Positions 8,281-18,622 of a stretch of DNA of 64,000 nucleotides are shown here, in pieces; positions within the stretch are counted from its first letter, which is position 1, and each line of letters begins with the position of its first letter. The DNA lies in the NCBI RefSeq assembly GCF_038784515.1, contig NZ_CP152376.1, positions 2,294,001 to 2,358,000 on the forward strand, read 5' to 3'. Below the pieces are notes generated by a model that saw only the letters and a program-made list of their open reading frames with translations, searched no databases and was not told the origin of the DNA. Origin of the DNA: Rhodoferax sp. GW822-FHT02A01 (GTDB lineage: Bacteria; Pseudomonadota; Gammaproteobacteria; Burkholderiales; Burkholderiaceae_C). The position numbers and the translations under genes were made by a program.

Positions 8281-9170
8281 ACATGGCAGTCGAAAAACGC
8301 GCGTCCGGCTTCTGGCCGCTAGCCCTGTTCTTTGCGGCCTATGTGCTGTTCCTGTACGGCCCCATGCTGGTGATCGTGGTGCTGAGCTTCCAGGGCCCGC
8401 AAGGCGGTCTGACATTTCCCATGCAGGGCTTCTCCACCCACTGGTTCCACAAGCTGGCCGAAGGGCTGGGCGTGGTGGACATTGGTGCGGCGCTGTACCG
8501 CTCGCTGGGACTGGGCCTGACGGTGATGGCGCTGACCGTGGTGCTGTCGGTGCTGGCGGGGTTGGCATTCCGCAAGAAGCTGTGGGGCGGCAACGTGCTG
8601 TTCTTTGTGGTGGTGGCCAGTTTGATCATGCCGTCCATCATTGTGTCGCTGGGCATTGGCCTGGAGTTCCGCCTGCTCGACACGGGCATCAAGAAGGTGC
8701 TGGAAGCCTGGGGCATGGAGTCGCTGCTGGAGAGCTACAGCACGGCACTGGGGATTTACACTTCGGCCCTGGGCGCGCACCTGACCTGGACGTTGCCCTT
8801 TGGACTGCTCATCATGTTTGCCATCTTCAACCGCTTCAACCCCGCCTACGAGGAAGCCGCACGCGATCTGGGTGCCACACCCTGGCAAGGTTTTCGCCAT
8901 GTGGTGCTGCCGCTGATCGCACCGTCCGTAGTGGGCATTGGCATGTTCGGCTTCACCTTGAGCTGGGACGAGATTGCCCGCACCTCGCAGGCCATTGGCG
9001 ACGTCAATACGCTGCCACTGGAGCTGCAGGGCCTCACCACCACCGTGACCACACCGTCCATCTACGCGCTGGGCACCGTGACCATGGTGGTGTCCTTTGT
9101 GGTGATGGGTCTCACCGTGGGCTTGGGCAAGCTGTTGAGCAAACGGCAGAAGTCAAGGCGTGCGGCATGA
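8277..9170 (+). CDS. ABC transporter permease, PotC-type
   Basis: The 297-residue protein is the second permease, with six transmembrane helices and an EAA loop reading YEEAARDLGATPWQGFRHVVLPLI near residues 190-213. The start ATG at 8277 overlaps the preceding stop and is preceded by GAAAGGAG; an ATG two codons later is possible but less well spaced. It pairs with the PotB-type subunit to form the translocation path. Its stop overlaps the GntR gene start by four bases, so the regulator is translated as part of the transporter operon. Confidence 0.92.
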   Translation: MNMAVEKRASGFWPLALFFAAYVLFLYGPMLVIVVLSFQGPQGGLTFPMQGFSTHWFHKLAEGLGVVDIGAALYRSLGLGLTVMALTVVLSVLAGLAFRKKLWGGNVLFFVVVASLIMPSIIVSLGIGLEFRLLDTGIKKVLEAWGMESLLESYSTALGIYTSALGAHLTWTLPFGLLIMFAIFNRFNPAYEEAARDLGATPWQGFRHVVLPLIAPSVVGIGMFGFTLSWDEIARTSQAIGDVNTLPLELQGLTTTVTTPSIYALGTVTMVVSFVVMGLTVGLGKLLSKRQKSRRAA

Positions 9171-9886
9171 GTGAACCGGTAGTTCTCACCGAGAACGAAA
9201 TCTACGAACGCATGGTGGAAACCATTCTGGACCACCGTCTGCCACCCGGCACCAAGCTGGTGGAGGACCGCCTGGCCACGGCGTTTGGGGTGTCGCGAAC
9301 CCGCATCCGTCCGGTGCTGGTGCGTCTGGCCAACGAGCAGATCGTCACCCTCACACCCAACCGTGGTGCCATGGTGGCCCAGCCCACCGAAGCGGAAGCG
9401 CGCGAAGTGTTTGAAGTGCGCCGCATGATCGAGCCCACCCTGATTGCCTGCTTTATCCAGCGCGCCAGCAAGAGTGATATCGCCGTGCTGACGCAGTGCA
9501 TAGCGCAGGAGGAAGAGGCGCGTCGCCAGGGCGACATGCGCAGGGCCATACGCCTCTCGGGCGACTTTCACCTGCACATTGCCAACGCGTCGCAGCACCA
9601 GACACTGGGCCGCATCCTGCGCGAGCTGGTATCGCGTACCTCCCTGATTCTGATGACCTATGGCACACCCAAAATGCAGCCCCATCTGGATGCCAACACC
9701 TGTGCCTGCCAGGAGCACCGTGCCCTGCTGGACGCCATCCGCCTGCGCGACGCCAAGGAGGCTGCGCGACTGATGCATGAACATCTGGCCCAGCTGGAAG
9801 CGCAGCTGCAATTCAACGTGCCCGAATCTGATACGCCCGATCTGCTGGCACTGTTTGGCTCAGACCCGTCCATGGCGCCGGTATGA
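9167..9886 (+). CDS. GntR family transcriptional regulator (FCD domain)
   Basis: The 239-residue protein has an N-terminal winged-helix domain (residues about 8-72) with the GntR pattern DHRLPPGTKLVEDRLATAFGVSRT, followed by an all-helical FCD ligand-binding domain with RRMIEP and FHLHIANAS motifs carrying the usual metal/ligand-binding His residues. FCD GntR proteins respond to organic acids or ureide-type metabolites; HpxS, next to an allantoin racemase in Klebsiella, is of this type. It is co-translated with the permeases and lies just before the racemase-family gene. The paired TTGYGTACAW sites near 4726-4757 are its likely operators. Repression relieved by the imported compound is the expected mode, but this is inference. 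Confidence 0.88.
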   Translation: MSEPVVLTENEIYERMVETILDHRLPPGTKLVEDRLATAFGVSRTRIRPVLVRLANEQIVTLTPNRGAMVAQPTEAEAREVFEVRRMIEPTLIACFIQRASKSDIAVLTQCIAQEEEARRQGDMRRAIRLSGDFHLHIANASQHQTLGRILRELVSRTSLILMTYGTPKMQPHLDANTCACQEHRALLDAIRLRDAKEAARLMHEHLAQLEAQLQFNVPESDTPDLLALFGSDPSMAPV

Positions 9887-9893
9887 GGACGCC

Positions 9894-10637
9894 ATGCGCC
9901 GCCTGCTGCTGATCAATCCGAATACCTCGCTGCACGTCAGCAAGCTGCTGAGCACCCACGCCCAGGACTTGGCCGGACCACAAGTTCAAGTCGAAGTGCG
10001 TACCGCGCGCTTTGGCGCACCCTATATCGCCTGCGAAGCCAGCTATGCGGTGGCGGCACACGCCACGCTGGACGCCTGGGCCAGTGCGCTGGCGCCGGGC
10101 GAGCCGCGCTTTGACAGCGTGCTCATCGGCTGCTTTGGCGATCCCGGTCTGCTGGCGCTGCGCCAGGTCAGCCAATTGCCGGTCACGGGATTGGCCGAGG
10201 CTTCGTTCATCGCTGCGGCGGCGCGTGGGCGCTTTGCCATCGTGACGGGCGGAGAGCGCTGGAAGCCCATGCTGGAACGGCTGGCGCATAGTCTGGGGTT
10301 TGGCGAACAGCTGGCCGTCATCCACACCGTGGCGCCCAGTGGCGCCGAACTGGCAGCTGACCCGCAAGCGGCGCACACGCTGTTGGCCAAGGCCTGCGTG
10401 GACGCGGCACGCGCGTCAGGCGCGCACAGCGTGATACTGGGCGGCGCCGGGCTGGCGGGTATGGCCGCCATCATCCAGCCATGGGTTCATGTCCCGGTGC
10501 TCGACAGCGTGACGGCTGGCGTGGACCATGCCTTGCGCCAGGCCCAGCCGGAGACCTTGCAGGCCAAGCGCGTGTTCGACTTTGCCTGGTCCAACGTGTC
10601 GTCGGAGCTGGCCGCTACCGGGTTGGTTGCCGGGTAG
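9894..10637 (+). CDS. Asp/Glu/hydantoin racemase family protein, second catalytic Cys missing
   Basis: The 247-residue protein begins RRLLLINPNTS, the hallmark of hydantoin and allantoin racemases. The first catalytic cysteine is present in LIGCFGDPG (Cys80). At the position of the second cysteine, normally LGCAG, the sequence reads LGGAG, so Gly184 (codon GGC at 10443) replaces it. Two-base racemisation through paired cysteines therefore looks impossible in the usual way; the protein may be an isomerase, decarboxylase or ligand-binding relative, or a damaged racemase. The ATG at 9894, seven bases after the GntR stop, gives a full-length protein. Its neighbours recall hpxS-hpxA of allantoin catabolism. 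Confidence 0.82.
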   Translation: MRRLLLINPNTSLHVSKLLSTHAQDLAGPQVQVEVRTARFGAPYIACEASYAVAAHATLDAWASALAPGEPRFDSVLIGCFGDPGLLALRQVSQLPVTGLAEASFIAAAARGRFAIVTGGERWKPMLERLAHSLGFGEQLAVIHTVAPSGAELAADPQAAHTLLAKACVDAARASGAHSVILGGAGLAGMAAIIQPWVHVPVLDSVTAGVDHALRQAQPETLQAKRVFDFAWSNVSSELAATGLVAG

Positions 10638-10783
10638 GCGCCAGACCGACAGGCATTCGCTCTTTTGCCCACTTATGTAGTGTTATCCTCGGGGGAAAAC
10701 GGAGGGGCGTTGCTCGTGTTGGCTTTGGCATTCAATATTTCCATAGCGCTTTTGGCAGCGGCCTGCATCGGTAACGGCATTCA

Positions 10784-12433
10784 GTGGCGGATCCAAGCAG
10801 CATGACGCCCCTGTCGTTGGACAGAGCAGTGGATGCCGTTCTTCGTATAACCGACCGTTTCGACATTCAATTCATCTCTGAGGCTGGCAAGCGCTGGCTG
10901 GCGCAGTTCTTCAAATCACCGACCCTGCCCAGAAACTTTCTGGACTTCATCCATGCCGACGAAGTGCCTTTGGTGCGCCAAGCCATGTTGGGCACGCCGG
11001 ATGCATTCAACTGTGACGTCCGCATAGGCAGGGAAGGCAATCCGTGCTGGGTCAATTTCCGGTGCCAGCGACTGAGCACCAATGGCCAATACGTCATGAC
11101 CATGATGGACATCTCGTCATGGAAGACCGAGGCGACTTCGTTGCGCCACGCGGCCGAGCACGACGATCTGACCGGCTTGCCCAACCGTGGTGCCTTGAAA
11201 AGGGCTGTTGCCAACTGCATTGAATCCACTGACGAAGGATTCATCGTTGCCTTGATGGATCTGGACGGATTCAAGCGAGTGAACGATACCCTGGGACATC
11301 AGGCCGGCGACGCCGTGCTGGTGGAGACGACCAAGCGTCTGCTGAAGTTGCTGGGCCCGCAAGACATTCTCGCGCGCCTGGGTGGCGACGAATTCGTGAT
11401 CCTGTTTCCGGGCAAGAGCCTGCAGTCGGCGATTCAGGTCCTGAAGGCGGTGCTGATCGCCGTTGCCAGACCTTTCCAGACCGCGCCGCACAATGCCTAC
11501 CTGGGAGTCAGCATCGGCATTGCCGAATACCCGCTGCATGGGGATGACTACTCATCGCTGCTCAAGAATGCCGATACAGCGATGTACCAGTCCAAGAATG
11601 CGGGAAAGAACCGCATTTCGGTGTTTGCGCATGGTGAGACCAGCCCTGACTTTTCCATTACGTCCGCCATGCACAAGGGCATCCAGGAAGGCGAGTTTTA
11701 CCTGGAGTACCAGCCGCAGTTCGACATGAACAGGCAGTTGGTGGGAGCCGAGGCCTTGATGCGTTGGGAGAACCGCAAGCTCGGCACGGTGGGGCCCAAC
11801 GTCTTCATCCCCATTGCAGAGTCGGCCGGTCTCATGCCTTTTCTTGGCAACTGGGCATTGCGAAGCGCCTGCCATCAGCTCAAGCAGTTTCAGTCGCTCT
11901 GCCCGGGCTTTGTCATGTCCGTCAATGTGTCGGCGCTTCAATTCGATGGCGACCATTTCGATCAGCAGGTGATCAGTGCCATCCAAGAAGCCGGTATCGA
12001 TCCGCGTTCGCTGATCCTGGAAATCACGGAGTCCACCCTGCTGCTTGCCAAGGACAAGACGGAGCAGGCGCTTCACACACTGCGTGAGCGCGGTGTCCGG
12101 TTTTCCATAGACGATTTCGGCACCGGTTTTTCCAGCCTGTCCTACCTGACGCGCCTGCCGGTATCGAGCATCAAGATCGACAAGGCGTTCGTGTGGGCGA
12201 TTGCAGAGCTGCACGACGGTCCTACGCCGGACAAGCAGCTCATCAGCGCAATGATCAATCTGGGGCAAAGCATTGACTTGCGTGTGGTCGCCGAAGGCGT
12301 GGAAAACGACACCCAGTTCGACTTTCTGAAGGCGGCTGGATGTGACCTGATTCAAGGCTATCTGCTGGGACATCCCATGTCGGCTCAAGCAATTTGCAGG
12401 CACCTGTTGCGTCAAATGGAAATGGCCGCATGA
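10784..12433 (+). CDS. Cyclic-di-GMP signalling protein, PAS-like + GGDEF + EAL
   Basis: The 549-residue protein has a PAS-like N-terminus (about residues 15-115), a GGDEF domain with intact GGDEF at 200-204, and an EAL domain with intact EAL at 323-325 plus DDFGTGFSSL. Both active-site motifs are complete, so it could make cyclic di-GMP, break it down, or switch between the two. No transmembrane segment is evident, so it is probably cytosolic. The frame opens with a GTG at 10784; an ATG at 10802 (six residues shorter) is an equally plausible start, as neither has a strong ribosome binding site. Its stop overlaps the HDOD gene start (ATGA), implying a shared signalling pathway. Confidence 0.9.
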   Translation: MADPSSMTPLSLDRAVDAVLRITDRFDIQFISEAGKRWLAQFFKSPTLPRNFLDFIHADEVPLVRQAMLGTPDAFNCDVRIGREGNPCWVNFRCQRLSTNGQYVMTMMDISSWKTEATSLRHAAEHDDLTGLPNRGALKRAVANCIESTDEGFIVALMDLDGFKRVNDTLGHQAGDAVLVETTKRLLKLLGPQDILARLGGDEFVILFPGKSLQSAIQVLKAVLIAVARPFQTAPHNAYLGVSIGIAEYPLHGDDYSSLLKNADTAMYQSKNAGKNRISVFAHGETSPDFSITSAMHKGIQEGEFYLEYQPQFDMNRQLVGAEALMRWENRKLGTVGPNVFIPIAESAGLMPFLGNWALRSACHQLKQFQSLCPGFVMSVNVSALQFDGDHFDQQVISAIQEAGIDPRSLILEITESTLLLAKDKTEQALHTLRERGVRFSIDDFGTGFSSLSYLTRLPVSSIKIDKAFVWAIAELHDGPTPDKQLISAMINLGQSIDLRVVAEGVENDTQFDFLKAAGCDLIQGYLLGHPMSAQAICRHLLRQMEMAA

Positions 12434-13716
12434 CGATTGGCACACTGGAGCGTTTGCTGGAGACCATGCAGGATTCCAATGGGATCCCGGCCAGGGAACG
12501 TTCTGTGGCATCGGTGTTGGGTGCACTCGATAGCGCAGACGAAGGCAAGCACCAGGTGGTTGACTTCATCGTGGAGGACTTTGCCCTCACGCAAAAGGTG
12601 CTCGCGCTGGCCAATTCACCGATGTACGCAGCCTTCGGCAAGGGCGCTGCATCGGTAACCGCCGCCATGAAGGTGTTGGGAAACGACGCTCTGATGCGGG
12701 TGGTGCTTGGGACCGAAGTGGTGACCGAAGAGGAGCTGTCGGCGGACGACAATTTGTCCCGGACGTTATTTGCTTCCGAACTGGCCCGGTGCGCCTATGA
12801 AGATCGTGCGGAAGAGGCATCCATCGCCACGCTGATGTACGAGATCGGTCGCCTGATGACAGGAAGATATCTTCCCCAGGAGGCTGCCACCATCGCGCGC
12901 CTGGTGGCCGATGGGTCAGACCCACATACGGTGGAGACGGCGGTACTGGGTGTGACCTACCAGGAGCTGGGCGTGGAGCTGGCCGCGCGCTGGAATTTGC
13001 CCAACTTTCTTCTGTCCATCATCGATGGCTCCGGCGATGCCTCCCTGGTGGGGCTGGCTGCGTTCGCGAGTTCGTCGTCCTCCCTGATCCACGAAGGGCG
13101 CCTGGACGAGGCCAATGAACTCTTGCGCAACCTGAATCTCCCCGGGGTGGACAAGGAGCGACTGGGCAACCTGACGCGACGCAAGATGGATGAGATGGTG
13201 CGACAGAATGGCATAGTGCCCCCCCAGTCTGCCGAACAGGATTTGCTGGACCTGTTGGGCAAGCTGGAACAGCAAAGCGGACTGTCGTTTGATGCCATGC
13301 TCAATGCCATGTTGCCCGAGGTTGCCCGGCTGTTGGGCATGGCGCACTGTGCGCTCCTGATGATGACGCGAACCGGGTCGTTCCGGGTTTATGCGGGCTT
13401 TGGCAAGGACCAGGAAGCTTTCCGTGCGCAATTCAAGATAGCGGCGGAATTCAAGCCGACACCGTTTCATGCGGTCATCCTGAGAAGCATTGACGTATCG
13501 ATAGATGACGTTTCCAGGCTGAAGTCGGCTTCATTGCCGGATGGCTATCGGGATCTGCTGCCCGATGTGAAGAAATTCATTCTGCTACCTGTGGCAAATG
13601 GCAGTGTGCGGGCCATGCTGTATTGCGACTGGGAGTCGGACAGGGCGCTGTCAACGGGTGAAATGAGCGCGGTATCAGATCTTCGCAACCTTCTGTTGCC
13701 ATACATGTCAAGTTAA
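12430..13716 (+). CDS. HDOD domain protein with C-terminal GAF-like region
   Basis: This 428-residue protein carries an HDOD domain (about residues 1-210), with the LLETMQDSNGIPARERSVASVL start and the NSPMYAAFGKGAASVTAAMKVLG segment typical of the family. HDOD domains resemble HD-GYP phosphodiesterases but usually lack the metal ligands and act in signalling. The C-terminal part (about 270-428) looks like a GAF-type sensor fold. It starts within the stop codon of the GGDEF-EAL gene, so the two are made together and may interact. No catalytic HD pair was recognised. Downstream lies a short spacer of 113 bases with no confident terminator. Confidence 0.83.
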   Translation: MTIGTLERLLETMQDSNGIPARERSVASVLGALDSADEGKHQVVDFIVEDFALTQKVLALANSPMYAAFGKGAASVTAAMKVLGNDALMRVVLGTEVVTEEELSADDNLSRTLFASELARCAYEDRAEEASIATLMYEIGRLMTGRYLPQEAATIARLVADGSDPHTVETAVLGVTYQELGVELAARWNLPNFLLSIIDGSGDASLVGLAAFASSSSSLIHEGRLDEANELLRNLNLPGVDKERLGNLTRRKMDEMVRQNGIVPPQSAEQDLLDLLGKLEQQSGLSFDAMLNAMLPEVARLLGMAHCALLMMTRTGSFRVYAGFGKDQEAFRAQFKIAAEFKPTPFHAVILRSIDVSIDDVSRLKSASLPDGYRDLLPDVKKFILLPVANGSVRAMLYCDWESDRALSTGEMSAVSDLRNLLLPYMSS

Positions 13717-13829
13717 TGTGCTGTGACACCCCTATTCATGGCATGGGGCAAGCATGCGTCATTGCTTAATTGGTTGATATGCGCTAAAAAGGGCGCTTGA
13801 ATTTTTTGCAAACTCAGGGAGTGTCCGGC

Positions 13830-14132
13830 ATGACGCAATGGAGTACAAAGAGGGCAGGGTTGCTGTATGACGCGGTTACCACATATGTGGCAACTTCGGG
13901 CGAATCGGAATGTCACCCCCAGCTTGCGAAAGTACTTCGCCTGGCGGGAGACGCATCCAGCACCGCCGTGACGAGTGAGTATGAGCTCAACGCCATCCAT
14001 TTCGAGCTGTGCGCATTCTGCATTGGCAAGAACCTCTTCAACTGCGCCGGGCACCAGCATCAGCCGGAATGTGCATTCATCGACACCGCCCTGGAAACCA
14101 AGATAAGCCAATTCAACGGGCAGCCTAGCTAA
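13830..14132 (+). CDS. Hypothetical small protein (100 residues)
   Basis: I do not recognise a family. The product is soluble, with cysteines clustered near its C-terminal half (ELCAFCIGKNLFNCAGHQHQPEC), including CxxC-like spacing together with histidines that could bind a metal. The ATG at 13830 follows a GGGAG at a reasonable distance; an in-frame TTG at 13797 lies upstream without such a site. It converges with the alpha/beta hydrolase gene. Codon use is like the neighbours, which supports a real gene, but there is no functional evidence. Confidence 0.5.
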   Translation: MTQWSTKRAGLLYDAVTTYVATSGESECHPQLAKVLRLAGDASSTAVTSEYELNAIHFELCAFCIGKNLFNCAGHQHQPECAFIDTALETKISQFNGQPS

Positions 14133-14136
14133 GCAT

Positions 14137-15018
14137 CTAGTCGCCCGTAGCGCAGGCTGCCTGCAGCTTGGCGGCCAGCCAGGTGCACAACGCACTGCCT
14201 GCGTCCTCAAATCCCCCGATCACCGTGAAATGGTTGGCGCCCGGAATGGGGCGCAGCTCCGACACATTGCCCGCCGCCTGCCAGGCCTCGTGGTAGATGC
14301 GCGACTGGCGTGCGAACTCCGTGGTTTCGTCCCCGCCCCAGGTAATCCATAGCGGCGTCTTGCACGGGCGCACCGAGAAGGCCGGTGAGTTGCGGCGGAT
14401 GATGCCGTCATCCAGCTGGATGGCGGGCTGCAGATAGCTGTAGCGCAGCGGCGCAATGTCAAACAGACCACTCAGGGGAATGGCCGCCACAAACGGGTCC
14501 TGCGGCAGTCCGTAGTCCTGCGCCCATGCGGTCTGCAGAGCCATGGCTGTCAGGTGACCGCCTGCCGAATGACCGCCTATGGCCACACGCGCCGGGTCAC
14601 CACCGTAGTGCTGGATGTGGCGCAATGTCCAGGCCAAGGCCGCGCGGGTCTGGCGCACGATTTCATCGATGGTCACATGCGGGCACAGCGCGTAGTTGAT
14701 CACCACCGTGGTGATGCCGGCGGCCTGCAGGCCCAGCGCCACACCGCTGAAAGTCTTGCTGGACAGCGCTCGCCAGTAGCCGCCATGGATGAACACAAAC
14801 ACCGGTGCGTTGGGCTGTGCGGCGGGGAAGATGTCCAGTGTCTCCTCCAGCGTGGGGCCATAGGGCACATCCAGCATGCAGCGCAATTGGCTGCGCGCCT
14901 GCTGCGCCGTGGCGACGAAATGCCGTCCCGGTGCATCGGGATCGGGCAGGGCGATGGAAGGGTTGTACTGCGCATCCAGCTCGGACTGGGCACAAAACTC
15001 TCGGTACAAGGGGCGCAT
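14137..15018 (-). CDS. Alpha/beta hydrolase, kynurenine formamidase-like
   Basis: The 293-residue protein has the oxyanion-hole motif HGGYW (residues 78-82) and the nucleophile elbow GGHSAGG with Ser151; a late GANHF histidine near residue 269 would complete the triad. HGGYW is characteristic of the arylformamidase (kynurenine formamidase) branch of the hormone-sensitive-lipase fold. The ATG at 15018 is preferred over an upstream in-frame ATG at 15072, which would place 18 extra residues across the divergent promoter. It is transcribed away from the 2-aminobenzoyl-CoA genes, so it may release anthranilate or kynurenine from an N-formyl or other amide/ester precursor. That role is inferred from motif and position. 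Confidence 0.8.
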   Translation of the reverse strand: MRPLYREFCAQSELDAQYNPSIALPDPDAPGRHFVATAQQARSQLRCMLDVPYGPTLEETLDIFPAAQPNAPVFVFIHGGYWRALSSKTFSGVALGLQAAGITTVVINYALCPHVTIDEIVRQTRAALAWTLRHIQHYGGDPARVAIGGHSAGGHLTAMALQTAWAQDYGLPQDPFVAAIPLSGLFDIAPLRYSYLQPAIQLDDGIIRRNSPAFSVRPCKTPLWITWGGDETTEFARQSRIYHEAWQAAGNVSELRPIPGANHFTVIGGFEDAGSALCTWLAAKLQAACATGD

Positions 15019-15046
15019 GGCGGCAACTTTCTGTTTGACAAATAAA

Positions 15047-15059
15047 TAGTTTAGAACTA
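15047..15059. promoter_or_regulatory. Inverted repeat TAGTT-TAG-AACTA, candidate MarR operator
   Basis: A perfect 5-3-5 inverted repeat in an AT-rich tract lies in the 91 bases between the divergent hydrolase and monooxygenase genes. A MarR-family regulator is encoded within the same cluster at 18623, and MarR proteins bind such short palindromes close to the promoter. The assignment is inferred from position. Confidence 0.5.
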
Positions 15060-15109
15060 AAGTAAATTCCACTCAACGGCATTGTGCTGTATTTTGACTG
15101 GGGTGTGTG

Positions 15110-17461
<2,352 letters not shown>

Positions 17462-17509
17462 TTTCCATGGTTGCATTGGTTGGTCCTCGTTCTGTTGGGA
17501 GGCACGCGG

Positions 17510-17611
17510 GATTCAGGACGGTATGGCACTCCGCTCTGCGGCTGTCCCCCGCCCGCTTTCGCGGGCTCCTCCTTTATGCCGCTGCCGCTGAGCGCCACAC
17601 CGTCCTGAATC
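17510..17611 (+). repeat. Repeat family B, copy 1 (hairpin element)
   Basis: The ends form a long inverted repeat: GATTCAGGACGGT at 17510-17522 faces ACCGTCCTGAATC at 17599-17611, and pairing continues inward with few mismatches. The core reads GCGGCTGTCCCCC, a GCCCGC-TTTC-GCGGGC stem, then TCCTCCTTTATGCCGCTGC. The core is shared with copies at 17670 (reversed) and 25066; the arm sequences are not. Confidence 0.88.
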
Positions 17612-17669
17612 GGGATGTGATGTTTGCGCGCGCAGGGTATTGGTTCACTGCACGCCAACGCGACTCGCT

Positions 17670-17763
17670 GCTGCTGACGCCGGGGTGGATGCTGCAGCGG
17701 CATAAAGGAGGAGGCCGCAGGCCGGGGGACAGCCGCGGAAGCATTTACCCCGGCGTCAGCAGC
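17670..17763 (-). repeat. Repeat family B, copy 2 (reverse orientation)
   Basis: GCTGCTGACGCCGGGGT (17670-17686) is the exact complement of ACCCCGGCGTCAGCAGC (17747-17763), and seven further positions pair, two as G-T. The enclosed core, read on the minus strand, matches copy 1: GCGGCTGTCCCCC, a GGCC-TGC-GGCC stem and TCCTCCTTTATGCCGCTGC. It lies 53 bases before the SDR gene. Confidence 0.88.
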
Positions 17764-17815
17764 CCAACCCAAGCAACGCAAGCAATGCCTCCAACATGCA
17801 ACAAACAAGCAAACC

Positions 17816-18616
17816 ATGTCTGACGCAGCAACCACCCATCAAGCCACCCAGCGTTTGCAGGGAAAGCACGCACTGGTAACCGGAGGCGGCAGTGGCATTG
17901 GTGCAGCGATTGCACTGGCCTTGGTGGAACAGGGTGCGCGTGTCACCGTGCTGGGGCGTCGCATGGAACCTTTGCAGTCGCTGGTGGCGCAGCACCCCGA
18001 GACCCTGCAGGCCGTCTGCGCCGACGTATCCGACGCAGCGCAGGTGGAAGCCGCGGTACGGGACGCACAAGTGCGCTTCGGCCCCATCCACATCCTTGTC
18101 AACAACGCCGGCCAGGCCGCCAGCGCCCCTTTTCTCAAGACCGATGCGTCGCTCCTGCACCAGATGCTGGACGTGAACCTGCATGGCACCTGGAACTGCA
18201 CCCAGGCGGTGCTGCCGCAGATGCTGCAGGCGGGTTGGGGCCGCATCGTGAACGTGGCCAGCACCGCGGGCATCACCGGCTATGCCTATGTCGCGGCTTA
18301 TTGCGCGGCCAAGCATGCGGTGGTGGGGTTGACCCGCTCGCTGGCGCTGGAAGTGGCGAAGAAGGGTGTCACTGTGAATGCCGTCTGTCCCGGCTACACC
18401 GAGACCGAGATCCTGCGCGAGAGCATTGCCAACGTCGTGGCCAAGACCGGTCGCAGTGAAGCAGAGGCCCGCGCCGAATTTGCCAAGGGCAACCCGCAGG
18501 GCCGCATCGTGCAGCCGGCCGAAGTGGCCGACACCGTACGCTGGCTGTGCGGCGAGTCCGCCAGCTCCATCACCGGCCAAGCCATCGCTGTCTGCGGTGG
18601 CGAAGTCATGCATTGA
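17816..18616 (+). CDS. Short-chain dehydrogenase/reductase in the aminobenzoyl-CoA cluster
   Basis: The 266-residue protein is a classical SDR: TGGGSGIG nucleotide-binding motif (residues 22-29), NNAG (96-99) and the catalytic Ser149, Tyr162 and Lys166. It is soluble. In aerobic 2-aminobenzoyl-CoA degradation an SDR is thought to act on the alicyclic oxo or hydroxyacyl-CoA formed after ring reduction; the specific step here is inference. The HGTWNCTQ and TAGITGYAYVAAY regions resemble hydroxyacyl-CoA dehydrogenases. Two family B hairpins separate it from the monooxygenase gene, so its transcript level may be tuned apart from that gene. The MarR gene follows after six bases. Confidence 0.86.
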   Translation: MSDAATTHQATQRLQGKHALVTGGGSGIGAAIALALVEQGARVTVLGRRMEPLQSLVAQHPETLQAVCADVSDAAQVEAAVRDAQVRFGPIHILVNNAGQAASAPFLKTDASLLHQMLDVNLHGTWNCTQAVLPQMLQAGWGRIVNVASTAGITGYAYVAAYCAAKHAVVGLTRSLALEVAKKGVTVNAVCPGYTETEILRESIANVVAKTGRSEAEARAEFAKGNPQGRIVQPAEVADTVRWLCGESASSITGQAIAVCGGEVMH

Positions 18617-18622
18617 ACGCTT

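Larger units (their letters stand above)
17462..17815. other. Gene-free spacer holding two hairpin repeats
   Basis: This 354-base spacer between the monooxygenase and SDR genes contains two copies of repeat family B in opposite orientation (17510-17611 and 17670-17763). The rest is short flanking sequence. No convincing small gene is visible; apparent reading frames across the repeats translate the conserved core. Confidence 0.75.

Noticed and set aside
13779..13806. Possible terminator GCGC-TAAAAAGG-GCGC followed by TTGAATTTTTT
   Set aside because: The stem has only four base pairs and is too weak to call.
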